From Zasmidium citrigriseum (taxonomy: Eukaryota > Ascomycota > Dothideomycetes > Mycosphaerellales > Mycosphaerellaceae): a stretch of DNA of 64,000 nt. The notes under the pieces were generated by a model that saw only the letters and a list, made by a program, of their open reading frames with translations, had not been told where the DNA came from and did no database searches. The stretch spans positions 248,001 to 312,000 of the forward strand of contig NHNW01000048.1 in the NCBI GenBank assembly GCA_002786025.1, read 5' to 3'. Every line of letters starts with the position of its first letter. Within the stretch, counting starts at the first letter, position 1. Of this stretch, positions 20,068 to 30,999 are shown in pieces. Made by a program: the position numbers and the translations under genes.

Positions 20068-22302
20068 ATGGCGGACGAGAAGAATGAGATCCGACGTGCT
20101 CCTACCTTCAGCCCATTGCCCTTTGAGGACAAGAAAGAAGCCGCCGATCCCGAGGATCAGCTGTCTCTCACCGTCAGTTCAAGTCCTCTCTCGGACCCTC
20201 CGGGCGATGGCAACTACAAACCGCCTGGCGGAATCAAGAAACAGGTTGCTGATGAGCCCAACATGAGAACTCTACGTTCTAGAAAGACAATCGATGAAGA
20301 GGTCGAGCGGTCCTCTGGCAAAGTGTTTGGGCAGAACTTGGAGACCAGGAAGCGCAAAGCGTCGAGCCCACAAGTGCAAGCCCCGGCGAAGAAGGCGAAG
20401 ACTCCCGCTGCTGAGAGCGTGGATGATGACTCGGTAATTGAGGTGGTGCCGCCGCCAAAGATGAACGATGTCATGGAAACCACAGAGACTGAGGAGCCTT
20501 CCGACAACAACCGCAACGATCGGCCCGTTGAAGTCCTGAGCTCCCCTGTCACCGAGAAGACACAGCAGGACGAAGTCAAGACCACCACTGGCGGTTTCAT
20601 TTCGACAGAAGAGCATGAAAGAATACTCCAGGAGAAAATCCAAGAGAAAAGGGACCAGTGCAATACCATACTCAAGCAGCGCAGGAAAGAGAACAAGGAT
20701 CTCCAGGCAAAGTATGACGAGCTCGAGACTGAGGCATTCAAGTACAAGAACAAATACGAGCGCATGGAAGCACAAGAAGACGAATGGTACGCTCAGTCCA
20801 TGCCCAAATTCCGAAAATGGAAGAAAGGAGAGATCCAAGACATTACCGACGAGATCAAAGCAGACTATGACCATGACTTCGACAAGCACAAGAAATCCAT
20901 GGATAAGAAGTTCCAAACTCAAGACAAGCGAATGGCCGAGCTGAAAGAAGAGTGGAAGGGCAAAGTTGCGAGTTCAAAGAAAGAGGCCTCGGATGCAAAG
21001 AAGTACTACGACGCTCTCGAGAAGACCCTGCGGAAGGAGACAGAGGAGAAGATCAAGAAGTTCAAGCCGGAGAACACGAAGGAGATCAGAGCCAAGAACG
21101 AAGAGATCCAGCAACTGCTAGCCCAGAACGACAAGTTGAACAATGAGCTCATTGGTCTCAAGAATAACTTCAACGACAACCACGAATGTATGAAGCGGCT
21201 CCGAGCAGAACGTGACGAGTACAAGCACCAGTCTCGCAGCAGAGAGAGTGAGAACAGAAAGCTGAAGGACGACGTCTCAGCTGCCGAATCCAAGAAGCTC
21301 AAAGCATATGAGCAGGTGAAAGGTCTAGAGCAGCATTACAAAGGCCTGCTGTATAAGGCCCAGCAGCAGTTGGCGATACAGACCAGGAACTCTGAAGAGA
21401 GCCAGCAGAGTCGTGTGCAGCTGCAGCGAACGCAGTTTGCGATGAACAACGCTAATGCGAAGAATATCGAGACCGTCAAGACGCTCAACGAGGAGAAAGC
21501 CAGCCTGGAGAGCAAAGTGAAAGACCAGCACAGATTGATGGAGTCTCAAAAGGCCGACTTGGAGAGCCAGAAAGACCAGATGCAAACCGTCGAAAACCGC
21601 AACCAGGTTTTGAAAGTGGTACTCGCATTCTTCCTGGCCACCTGGAGGAAGGCTTCGTCATCCAAGAAGCAAGTTTCATCATCACCAGCTCCAGCAGTCT
21701 CTTCTTCCACACCGCAAGAGCAAAACCTCGACACGCAAGCGAGCCCCAGCGTGGGCCACGACCAGCAGCCGGGGAACGCTCCGCGACCGAACCCCACGGA
21801 CCAGGGGGTCCACGACCAGGGTGTGAACGATACCGCCAGTCAGGAACAATCGATCTTGAGGGAGCCTGCGAAGGATTCCAAGCTGGTGGAGTCGCTCCAG
21901 GAGAGCGAGATGGCTGATGCGCCGTCTCAGCAGCAAGCGAAGGAGGTCATCGATTTGTCAGTCGAGGACGGAAAGGAGGATGCCTTTGCTGTAGCCGATG
22001 GAGACGGTGTCGCCAACGGTGGTGATGCGATGGAGGGAGTGCTCCTTGATGGATTTGTGGACAGTGCTAAGGGTGTGACTCGGGGGGATTCGGTGGGCGT
22101 AGGCGAGGAGGGCAAGGGAGATGCTGCGAAGATGGCCGACGGCGCTGAAGTTCCGATCGATACGGCGGCGAGCATGCAGCAAGAAGATGGCCGCGATAAG
22201 GCTGCAGAGGAGGTGATTGCGGCGGACGGAGGGCAGCAGCCAGACGTGCCAGCTGGACTCACCTCGATGTCGTGGAAGGCGTTCAATCCTTGGACCAAGT
22301 GA
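20068..22302 (+). CDS. Unrecognised long coiled-coil, probably nuclear, protein
   Basis: One exon, 744 residues. The N-terminal 160 residues are acidic and polar with basic clusters (TRKRKASS, APAKKAKTP) that resemble nuclear localisation signals. Residues about 175-510 form a nearly continuous Glu/Lys/Gln-rich coiled coil, e.g. EEHERILQEKIQEKRDQ. A short hydrophobic segment, VLKVVLAFFLATW (about 512-524), interrupts it and could be an amphipathic or membrane-contacting helix. The C-terminal 200 residues are acidic and low-complexity and end MSWKAFNPWTK. No enzyme motif is visible. Architecture resembles SMC-like or structural nuclear proteins only in general form, and no family is claimed. 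Confidence 0.75.
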   Translation: MADEKNEIRRAPTFSPLPFEDKKEAADPEDQLSLTVSSSPLSDPPGDGNYKPPGGIKKQVADEPNMRTLRSRKTIDEEVERSSGKVFGQNLETRKRKASSPQVQAPAKKAKTPAAESVDDDSVIEVVPPPKMNDVMETTETEEPSDNNRNDRPVEVLSSPVTEKTQQDEVKTTTGGFISTEEHERILQEKIQEKRDQCNTILKQRRKENKDLQAKYDELETEAFKYKNKYERMEAQEDEWYAQSMPKFRKWKKGEIQDITDEIKADYDHDFDKHKKSMDKKFQTQDKRMAELKEEWKGKVASSKKEASDAKKYYDALEKTLRKETEEKIKKFKPENTKEIRAKNEEIQQLLAQNDKLNNELIGLKNNFNDNHECMKRLRAERDEYKHQSRSRESENRKLKDDVSAAESKKLKAYEQVKGLEQHYKGLLYKAQQQLAIQTRNSEESQQSRVQLQRTQFAMNNANAKNIETVKTLNEEKASLESKVKDQHRLMESQKADLESQKDQMQTVENRNQVLKVVLAFFLATWRKASSSKKQVSSSPAPAVSSSTPQEQNLDTQASPSVGHDQQPGNAPRPNPTDQGVHDQGVNDTASQEQSILREPAKDSKLVESLQESEMADAPSQQQAKEVIDLSVEDGKEDAFAVADGDGVANGGDAMEGVLLDGFVDSAKGVTRGDSVGVGEEGKGDAAKMADGAEVPIDTAASMQQEDGRDKAAEEVIAADGGQQPDVPAGLTSMSWKAFNPWTK

Positions 22303-22494
22303 GCTCGGAGCACCTGCAAACCCAGGCTAGGATTCGACTGCTTGACGATGGCGGTTCGGCACCCATTCCATTTGAGATTTGTTTGATTTGAAGCTCAACA
22401 TTGGAGATCGAGACAAGCGAAAGGGGAATATCTTGGGTGCGGCTTCTAATGATTCTTTCTCTGTACGTGTATTCTATTAGCGATCAGATATCCT

Positions 22495-24039
22495 CTATAA
22501 TTCATGTTTTACCTGAACATCGACGCCTCCCTCATCAACCAGTACTCGTGTCATTCCAATTCCATCGGGCAGGTCATCCTCCAAAGGATCCATCTCCTTT
22601 TGAAGTCGAGCAGCGACTTTGTCCGCCTCATGCCAAACGCGAAGAACATTCCTGCCTGCGACCTTTGCGGCGTCTTTCTCACTTACGCCCTTCTTGAGGA
22701 GCAGATTGATGAGGTCAGGGTACTTGGATACGTCGTCAAGACCTCGAGGAGTGTTCGGAATGCCGTCGAAGTCGCTTCCGAGACCCACGTGGTCGTAGCC
22801 GATCAAGTCACCGATGTGCATGATGTGCTCGACAACATGCTCGATGGTGTTCGTCTCCTCGACGAATTCAGGCAGGCCATTTGAGGCGCCAACATCTCTG
22901 CAGCTGATGAACTCCGGTGCGAAGTTCACCATGACAACAGAGTTTCGTTTCTTCACCAGCTGGAGGATGTCGTCCGGGACGTTTCGTGGATGCGGACAGA
23001 GCGAGTATGCGCTCGAGTGGCTGAAAATCGGTGGTGCTATGCTGCCTTTCCAGCCCTTCTCCGGAGAGCCTCCGAGGACATCACGCATGGTGTCTTGGCT
23101 GACATGGCTCAGGTCGACGAGCATGCCCATTCTGTTCATTTCGCGAATGAGTTTCCTTCCCTCCTCACTGACGCCACCCCAGTATGGCTTCGAGCGTTGC
23201 GATTCTCCATCGATAGATACGACCGCCGCATCCGAGTACCTATTGTGGCAGTTCCAGTTGAGCGTGGCATACCTCACACCCAATTCGTAGTACAATCTCA
23301 GCGTTGCGATCGAGTTCCCAATCTGATGCAATCCTTCAATAGCAAGTGGCGAAATCAACTTTCCCTTCTTCTCAAAGTTCCGCTCTGCCTCAGCAGCATT
23401 CTTCGGCAGAGTGAAGTACTTCGGATGCTTCGCCGCAATCCGATTGAAAAGATCCAATTGCTCCAGCGTAGACCTTACATACGGCGCATACGCCTCATCC
23501 GAGAAATCAAAGCCATCCGCAGGGCAAGGCACCCAAGCCGACCAAAACGTCCCACCCAACTGTCCCTCCTCCGCCCGCACAAGATCGAAGTGGCCAGTCA
23601 AGTCGCCGTGCTCAAATGGCTTCGTGAAATTCTTGCCGTAGATCTTGTTTCCATACAGCGCCCGGATAAGAATAAGAAGATCATTATGGCCATCAATCAA
23701 GGGATTTTCCTTCAAGATCTTCTCAGCGCCGGATAGCTTCGGCTGCGTGAAGTATTCGTAGTATCGTCCCGGATCAAAGATACCCGTAAAGAAGGCCGTG
23801 ATCACTATCGACAAGATGAAAACCAGTTGTGCGAAAGTCTTCCAATTGCTCTCCGAACTGGCAATAATCAGTCGTGGGTCCTCGCCAGGAGGTCGTGTGC
23901 GCTTCTTGGGCTTCTTGTCGTCATCCTGTTGTCTGGGCGGCTTCTCGGAGGCCATTTCCTCGTCGTTGACGGTGCGCAAGTAGGACGGCGGTGTCTTGTC
24001 CCACCGCGAAGTCGAGAACCAGGATGAGGCGTTGGACAT
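22495..24039 (-). CDS. Membrane dipeptidase, peptidase family M19
   Basis: One exon of 514 residues. A cytosolic tail of about 68 residues with a basic patch (KKPKKRTRPPGE) precedes one membrane helix (about 69-88), giving a type II anchor with the enzyme outside the cytosol. The binuclear zinc ligands of renal dipeptidases are present: His and Asp in LIDGHNDLL, Glu in AIEGLHQIG, His in VDLSHVSQD, His in FSHSSAYSL, and the Asp-containing VGLGSDFDG. M19 enzymes hydrolyse dipeptides, including those with a D-residue or cystinyl-bis-glycine type substrates; which one is used here is unknown. Length exceeds the approximately 400-residue catalytic core because of the anchor. It is head to head with ILM1. 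Confidence 0.93.
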   Translation of the reverse strand: MSNASSWFSTSRWDKTPPSYLRTVNDEEMASEKPPRQQDDDKKPKKRTRPPGEDPRLIIASSESNWKTFAQLVFILSIVITAFFTGIFDPGRYYEYFTQPKLSGAEKILKENPLIDGHNDLLILIRALYGNKIYGKNFTKPFEHGDLTGHFDLVRAEEGQLGGTFWSAWVPCPADGFDFSDEAYAPYVRSTLEQLDLFNRIAAKHPKYFTLPKNAAEAERNFEKKGKLISPLAIEGLHQIGNSIATLRLYYELGVRYATLNWNCHNRYSDAAVVSIDGESQRSKPYWGGVSEEGRKLIREMNRMGMLVDLSHVSQDTMRDVLGGSPEKGWKGSIAPPIFSHSSAYSLCPHPRNVPDDILQLVKKRNSVVMVNFAPEFISCRDVGASNGLPEFVEETNTIEHVVEHIMHIGDLIGYDHVGLGSDFDGIPNTPRGLDDVSKYPDLINLLLKKGVSEKDAAKVAGRNVLRVWHEADKVAARLQKEMDPLEDDLPDGIGMTRVLVDEGGVDVQVKHEL

Positions 24040-24253
24040 AATTGATGATTACACGGTTCTCGGCGCTGGGTTCCCGAAGTGAGGGCGTAATATGGAGTGA
24101 ATTACGGCACGCGACACCAAACGATTTTGCGGCTACGCGCGGATCCCTGCAGCCGGGACTTGCCATTGGGATTTTGGGTGGCAGTTGCACGTGCTGGGCG
24201 ACTTTGCTGCAAACATTCACTTCACTTTCGACAAGACCCTTAGCGTGGTCACG
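24040..24253. promoter_or_regulatory. Shared M19 dipeptidase / ILM1 promoter region
   Basis: There are 214 bp between divergent start codons. No TATA box is evident. Both leaders and promoters must fit in this interval. Confidence 0.5.
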
Positions 24254-24889
24254 ATGGCGCTCATATCGGCTTTTACGCTCATCAGAGCCATTTCGCTCTT
24301 TCACATCACCACGGCGTACTTCTTCCTGACGGCTCCGCGCATCATCGCTGATCAGAATGTGGTCTTCATTTTGGGAGAGTCTATGAGATTGGTATCGGAC
24401 GTATGCTACATGATGAACGCACCTTGCATGCTGACATTTTCTAGCCACACGCATCTTCTCTCGACAAACCTAGTGATGCTTCAGCTTTCATTGGAGTCCT
24501 GCTGGCATTCCTTGGCATCGCAGACTTGACTGCCGCATCCATGGAAGAGGCCACGGCGCTCCATTACTGGCTGTCCAACGTGCCAGTCCGATTGGCCTTT
24601 CTGTTCGGTCTCACCGCATATGTGTACCTGTTCAAGGAAGGCGGGGTGTTTGGCGCCGCTGCTGGATCTTATCGCAAAGCCTCCATTGGCGAACCCCTCC
24701 AGAACAGTCTCGTCTTCACCTTCGGCTTCCTCGAAGTGGCCACCTGGTTCTGGGTATGTATATCCTTCTTCTTCATACATCTTACTTCCTCCTAATCAAT
24801 GGCAGATCTTCACCAGCCTGAGAGAGGAGAGACGCGAGATGCTGCGCAAGCGAGTCGAGGACGCAAAGGCAGAACAGGACCGGCTGTGA
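24254..24889 (+). CDS. ILM1-like membrane protein (increased loss of mitochondrial DNA)
   Basis: Exons 24254-24391, 24445-24753 and 24806-24889 encode 176 residues. The start reads MALISAFTLIRAISLFHITTAYFF, a hydrophobic helix; quoted in parts, MALISAFTLIRAISLFH and APRIIADQNVVFILGESM are the conserved N-terminus of the fungal Ilm1 family. Three more hydrophobic segments follow (AFIGVLLAFLGIADL, RLAFLFGLTAYVYLF, LVFTFGFLEVATWFW), then a short charged cytosolic tail (REERREMLRKRVEDAK). Four membrane helices and the length match the family. Yeast ILM1 mutants lose mitochondrial DNA more often and the protein is associated with the ER; its molecular activity is unclear. The start follows from the family N-terminus. 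It is divergent from the M19 gene. Confidence 0.85.
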
Positions 24890-25810
24890 GCGCACACGAT
24901 CGATAGCGACAGCACTGAATATGGAGCCCCAGGCGTATAGTGGTATTGTGGTCATGATATCCCCACTCTTGTCTGATTACCACCTCTTCCGGTGTATGGT
25001 CTTCCCGGTCTCATTCTCGATTTAGCACGCTTCTGTCGCCGACTCGCTGTCTCTGCGAGATGAAAGCATCGAGCACGTCAGCCGTCCTGTCACAACGATC
25101 CAGGCAGCGATCATGCGGTTCGGACGGTGGTGAAACTCGGTTTCTGTGCTACGTCAGAGCGTACGTCAAGGCCATGGCCGTAAAAACGAGGCAGTTCGAG
25201 CGACTCGTGCAAGCTCCCATCGCTGGGCTCCCTGGGCAACGGCTGTGCTACGCGCCAGGCGCGCCGCCAAGCCAGCTCGATCTTTGCACAGCCGACATGT
25301 CTATTGAGGGCTTGCCGCTGGTATTGCTGCGCGCGCTGCAAATTGGAGCAATTTCAAAGCTCAGCCCCGGCAGGTTTGACCCCAAAACGCACGAGCGATG
25401 GCCTCTTTCGCGTGATTGCAGTAGCACAAAGAAAAAGACGGGTGGTGAATCCTCCAAAGATAGATCTGGCCCTCGCTTGATCCCTTTCTGGCCAATCACA
25501 TGCCTTTGTCTCCTGCGCCTCCGCCATAGTGCACCACATTAGAAGGATTCAGGAAGGATTCACCATTGAGGATCGCCTTCACTGTATTTGAGCGTCGCGA
25601 GCCTTTCAACTTTCTCTCCTTCATCACCGCAACGCTCGCTCACAACCGCATCAATATTGCTCGGGCAGAACAGCGAGATTGACGGCAATCAGCGCCTTGT
25701 GATTGGTGTCCAGGAACCGCACGCGACCAGCCGACGACAGCCCTGGCGACAAGGAGACCACCGACCAGCATCTGAAAACTACACAAGGGTCCCTCTAGCA
25801 AATCGCGGAG
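24890..25810. other. Intergenic region
   Basis: An open frame of 160 codons at 25060-25542 has no motif and is not convincing. The last 200 bases are probably the leader of the next gene. Nothing else is seen. Confidence 0.4.
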
Positions 25811-26682
25811 ATGTACGACAACATCTGGTTGAAGCGAGTCTGGATCCCATTCTGGGTGATTCAGCTACTCTTCGTCGCCCTCCTGCTCGCCTCCGTTGCC
25901 CTAGGCTTTTCATTGATCCGTGACAACAAGGACGACATCCAAGACGACCTGCAAGATGCGGGTTACGACTCCGACGACTTCCACACTGCATACTCAGCGG
26001 TCAGGTAAGTGAGACATGTCAAGTATTGCCGAACAAATACAGCAGACTAACAGGGTACATCGTAGCGCCATCCTGGGGGTCTGGATAGCCATCTGCGCCG
26101 TCACCATCATCTTTGACGTCGTCGAGATCTTCCTGTATGCGCGGAAGAGGCTGAGTCCTGTCGTGGCCACCGTATTGAACAGTCTGACGACGCTCGTGTG
26201 GGGCGTCTTGTTCATTATGGCTTGCGTTGGCGCCGGGCGTGCTGGAACTGGACTTGGCATCATCTGGCTGGTCGTTATCTTGTGAGTACCGTACCTGAAA
26301 GCTAGGACACGGAGGGTGCCCCGTCCGTGTCGGAGTCTCGCTCCTGCTGACCCCCTGATAGCGCGACCAGCTTGGGCAAGCTCATCTACAGCTCGGTCAT
26401 CTTGCACCGATTCCGTAGGAGTCGAAGCCGTGGTGCTTACACGCCGGCCCAGGCAGAATCTGGGTTGGATCCTGGCTATACCGCATACAACCCAGCAGGC
26501 GCTCCGCCAAATCCGTTCCGGTTCGTACTGAGCAAATATGTATCCGTGTCTATGCGAACGCGCTAATCACATTTTGCAGAGATCCTTCGAGGGACGCTTC
26601 GCCGATGCCTCACGGCCACGGCGCAGCAACCGAGTACTACGGCGCCCCCACATTCGAGATGCAACAGCAGCAGCGACATTGA
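25811..26682 (+). CDS. Four-helix integral membrane protein (MARVEL-like topology)
   Basis: Exons 25811-26004, 26066-26281, 26362-26520 and 26580-26682 encode 223 residues; every junction is GT..AG and keeps frame. Membrane helices fall at about 11-35, 66-89 (AILGVWIAICAVTIIFDVV), 97-120 (TLVWGVLFIMACVGAG) and 124-147 (IIWLVVIFATSLGKL). A short acidic loop (DNKDDIQDDLQDAGYDSDD) separates helix one and two. The soluble C-terminal tail is polar with Gln/His runs (MQQQQRH). Four helices with a small loop and cytosolic tail resemble fungal MARVEL or tetraspan proteins of the plasma membrane or secretory vesicles; this is topology only, without a signature. The start precedes a basic-aromatic N-terminus (MYDNIWLKRVW). 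Confidence 0.8.
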
Positions 26683-28290
26683 GAGGGGCCCCGCCGATGG
26701 CATGATCACCGTCTTCCCAGCAGACAGGTACCTGAGTACAGGTCCCAGACGCCGCACATGAGATACCCCATACTTTTACCCGGATAGAACCGGGTTGCCA
26801 GTCGGTGTGTAGAGTTTTTGCAACGAATTCAGTTTCAAGTCCAGTCTCCCGATCTTTAGCAGAGAACGAGCGCGATGCAGCACCCAGTACCAGTGCGAAG
26901 GCGGCCGTTCTTTCTCATCCAAATGCCGCCGAGTATCGAGGCGATTTCACATTGGTGTTTCAGGTGACGTCTGTTGGCATGCAAGATATGCTCGGCGATT
27001 CTGTCGATCCATCGGATACTGAAGGAAGTGAAAGGGTATGCTTTGACACTCTCACGTGCGCAGGCTGGCAGTGCACACAGCCGCCGCCGGTTCGAACAAT
27101 GGAGGCTGCCGAGTCAGTGTAGTCTGGCAACGCAATCTTACGCCGTTGCCGGTTCGGGCAAGGCGTTGGAGCCAACGGCAGTCCTCACGTGGCTGACGGA
27201 CGTCGCTTCATCGATGCTGAGTCGGTCGTCTTCCAGCGCAGAGGCTCAAACGCCGCAGCACTCAAATGTTGTTTGAGCTTGGGCAGCATTATTCGTGATC
27301 CGAGCGAGACCGCGTTCTGAGGGGATGGGAGGAGGGCAGGTCGAGCAGTGCTGCCCAAGACTCGCGCAGATCATTACCGCACGTGCATTGGCAGGGCAGA
27401 ACCAACACCCATGATCCTCGACCTCCCCCAAGAAATTTCTCGAAATACCTGCCCGTCCTCAGCGCCCAACCCCCCTCTGCCACAGCCTCGTTTCGGCGGA
27501 CAGGCAGCAGATCACGGCGCCGTCTGCTGCGGGATGGCGAGACGCCCCGATGGCAGACACATCTATGGCCGCAAAGAAGCAGGGCGAACGTTCTCGCCTT
27601 GCGATTTGAAAGATCTTCAGACCCCTGCAGCACCACCGATATTGCACGCGCAGCGCATTCTCGAGGCTGCAGCACAGACTTGCGTCGACGGGCCGTCCTC
27701 AGGCAAATGCAGGGCGGGCAGAGTAGCCTTTCGGCACTTGCAACGACCGTTGGATGTCAAGTGATGTCAGCATCGACCGCGGACGCTGGCCTCGCGAAGG
27801 TTCATCCACCTGGGCTGGCGGTACCCATGTGCGGATGGGCACTAGCAGGGCCTGCGACCCATGCCCCAAGCAGCGCCCGCGACCTCGTCGACCGCCGCTT
27901 GCTGGCGTCCGTCCGCCCGCCGGCGGGCAGCACGAGGAGCACGAGCTTGATGCTCCGTCCCATCGCGACGGCGATGCTCACCGGGTCATCCTTGCACCGC
28001 GCTCGTTGGCTTGGGCAGGCACGTAGGGACCGCGTCACAAGCTGCACAGCGAAGATCCTGGCGTACCGACGAGAGCCTTGTGTTTCTTCATGCTGCATGG
28101 TTCGATCGCTGCACGCCCCAAGGGCCAAATGGCCATGCGCTGGTTGGCGCGTTTGGCACGCCTCACGTAAGAATGGGCTTGACCGTCACTCGTCGTCAAT
28201 CTCTGTACCACAGTGATCTGCGAGCACTAGTCTCCCACAGCAGCTTTTGCGTTGTCGTGCTCCTGCAGCCACGTCTGCCGCTCGCACATA
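26683..28290. other. 1.6-kb intergenic region
   Basis: GC-rich in its second half, which produces long overlapping open frames on both strands (up to 277 codons). Their Arg/Ser/Cys/Pro-heavy translations have no motif and look spurious. I see no RNA gene or repeat. Confidence 0.4.
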
Positions 28291-29515
28291 ATGACCTCCG
28301 GCGCTCCAGCTGAACCTACGACTACAGGTTACGCTCCCAACGAGTCACGACGAGCGGCGGCCCTGCCTTCGCGCATAGAGGAGCCGTTCGCCAGACAGTA
28401 CGCCCTCTTCTCGAAGCTTGGAGGATGGAACATCATACTGACTACCCACCAGGCAAAGACTTCAAGATAGAGACCCTTGGGCTTCCTCTCGGCCACCAGC
28501 TACCCTCAGGTATGCTCACACCTATCCCGGATCCGTTCCAACGACGAATACTCAGCAATTCAAAAGTTTTCCGCCGCCTCCCGGCTTAACAGGTAGCAGC
28601 CGGACGCCCGCAACATACCCTCCCTTTTCTACAACCCAAGCACAACGTTGGGCGCGAGAGGAATGGTCCAGCCGACCCGCCGCGCCTTTTGGAGAAATCC
28701 CACTGCTCTCGGGCTGGGGGACATCGCCGCTAGCCGCCCAGTTCCCGACCTCATCGACCCCGATGCCTCCAGGAAGTGATCGCAGCCCGCGATCTGGCTA
28801 CACAGCTTACCAAGGTGCCTGGCCTGGCCCACCTCTCCGCCGCAGCTCCTCAGAGGAGGCACGTGTGAGCTTGGGAGGATACTACGGAGGTGACGCTTCC
28901 TCCAGCACTGCCAGCCTTCAAGGCAAAGCGTTTCCCCAGAGACGACCTTCTAACAGAGACGAATTCGACGGACCATCACAGCTGCTCGACAAGCCCGATG
29001 ATGGAGGCTTCGAGCCCAAGGAAGAAGACTTGCCCCAGTTGCCCATCACATTATACGCTCAGGAACAGGACGAAATTCTATCGAAAGTGAACGACAGACT
29101 GTCACAGTGCGCATTCGACTTCGTCGCGAAGTACCAGTTTCCTATCCCCATCGAACCCGACAAACGACCAGTACGAGTACCAGGCGATCGCGAGTGGTCG
29201 GAGTGGGTGTATCTCCTCAAACGCCTCGCAACCAAACGACGCATCCCGGCGCGGGTGCTATACAACGGCCAGATCAAGCAACTCATCACGATTTTGGAAA
29301 ACAGCTTGGAAATGAGACATGCGGCCAAGCATCAGTCCCGGCCGCTGAAGGACGACAGGAACATTCTCCAACTCATCAGCTCCGGCCTGCAGGTGGCCAA
29401 GATCCTCAAGGACGCACCGGCGATGCAGTATCTCGACAGTCTGTACATTCAGACGGAGCGGTTGATTCAGAGTCGCAGGGCGCCCGCGCCTTCATCGACT
29501 TTTACGTCTATGTAA
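28291..29515 (+). CDS. Unrecognised fungal protein with helical C-terminal domain
   Basis: The frame ending at 29515 is open back to 28442 without a Met before 28763, and the upstream part still reads as protein (DRDPWASSRPPATLRYAHT), so a spliced 5' exon is likely. A possible model is ATG 28291, exon 28291-28343, intron 28344-28452, exon 28453-29515 (371 residues), but the donor GTCACG is weak. The first 180 residues are Pro/Ser/Gly-rich and disordered. From about 200, QDEILSKVNDRLSQCAFDFVAK starts a compact helical domain with WSEWVYLLKRLATKRRIPA, LYNGQIKQLITILENSLEM and DAPAMQYLDSLYIQTERL; each is quoted only in part. No catalytic motif, signal or membrane segment is visible. It looks conserved, but I do not know the family. 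Confidence 0.65.
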
Positions 29516-30999
29516 GCCATGGGATCCAGGTCATACAGCCCGCCTCCAATCTATCCTCGGGTCGAGAACGCATCCAATTTCTGCCCGACCCATCGTCACA
29601 CAAGAGAAGATCTTCCAGGCCGCTGCAGCCACGATGCGCAGAGCTGTCCATGCAGAAGACGGGAACAGCTCCTACGAAAGCAAAGACGTATCGTCGATCT
29701 TGACAACTCACAACACCACGACCCACAAACCACCAACCACAAAAATTCTCAACCAACCGACCAAAAGTAATGTGTATTTCTACCAAGCAGAGTCCACACC
29801 CAACGCAGTTCGACCTGTGGACAGACCGAGGAGTCATTTTGGACTCAAGCGAGAAGGCGGCGTTTTTCAATTGACGGCGACAGAGCGAAAAAGGAAAGCA
29901 AAAGGAATTCCATCGGAGGACCGGAAAGAAGCGATGCGAAGTCAGCATTTTCATCAGATTACTACTACCTTTACCCAGTCAACCTTTCGGGTTTGGCAAT
30001 ACGTGTCCATGCACGCGGAAAAGAAGGCGAGCGAACGAGCGAGCGGCAGCGGGCATAGAGTTTTGGATAAGGGGGTTTTCTTCTTGCTCTTTCCCAACAA
30101 GTGTTGTACTTGACGAGCACAGCGGGGAGGTGTTTGGGGGTGGACGTTTCATAGAACATTTTCTTCATTCTCATTTAGGGTTTTCTCAATGCAAGCAAGA
30201 CAGCTGAGTTTTGAGAGAGAACAGCGCATCATACATGATCTTGGCAAAGGCAAAGCAAGCAGCAGAGAGGACAAAAAGGCAAAGCTATTTCGACAGTGGA
30301 TGGTCTGTGAGCAGCAGTCAGGAAGGTTCCTTGGGTTGGGAAGGAAAGAGATATCTTTAGTCTTTTGATTTGGTTTAGATATGCTCGAATAGGGCAGAGC
30401 AGGCATTTCATGTATTTGTTTAGAGTTCACGATTCTTTCCTGTGTTTCTCTTTGATGACTTTGAAGAAGCGTTTCCGGTTGGTTGGTTGTTAATCTCAAC
30501 ATCCAAAGTTCAGAGGAAGGGTTTCCCGCGGGTTTCATTTCGATTTCTTTTGACGAAAATTAGTCGTGAGTTAGTTCCTAGCTAATAACAAATCTCTGGT
30601 GGTACATGGCCGTCTGTTCACTCAACAACAACATGACAGCTTGTCCTTCGCTGTTGACTCCGGACCCACTTTGTATAGCTTCCTGCAGCCATGACTCTGT
30701 AGACTTTCTCGCCTCCTGTCCAGTCATCGTTCATGGACGTTCTGCGTCTGCGACACTCCGATCCCAGTCTAAACATTTGACGGGAGAACGAACCTTGCTT
30801 CCTATTGGTATTTCCCGGAAGACAGACCGGGCCAGGGCCAGCGACAAGCAACAAGCACTTTTTGACAGGTGCGCAGATCAGCTGAGATTTTCTTCTTTTT
30901 TCGTATCGTCGGAAGGAAGGAAGGGTTCATTCGTTGGGGGTTTTGGTGTTTCAGGCACCCGCGACACACGACAGCTGCCCGGGAAACTTGTGACTTGTA
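29516..30999. other. Convergent intergenic region
   Basis: It lies between the 3' ends of two converging genes. Short frames only. The sequence is somewhat A- and G-rich on the plus strand at 29700-30100 and 30150-30550. Nothing further is recognised. Confidence 0.45.

Noticed and set aside
27085..27110. GGTTCGAA resembling a tRNA T-loop
   Set aside because: No acceptor stem, D-arm or anticodon arm can be fitted around it.
27383..28216. Plus-strand frame of 277 codons in a GC-rich stretch
   Set aside because: Overlapping frames of similar length occur in other frames and on the other strand, composition is Arg/Ser/Pro/Cys-heavy, and there is no motif.
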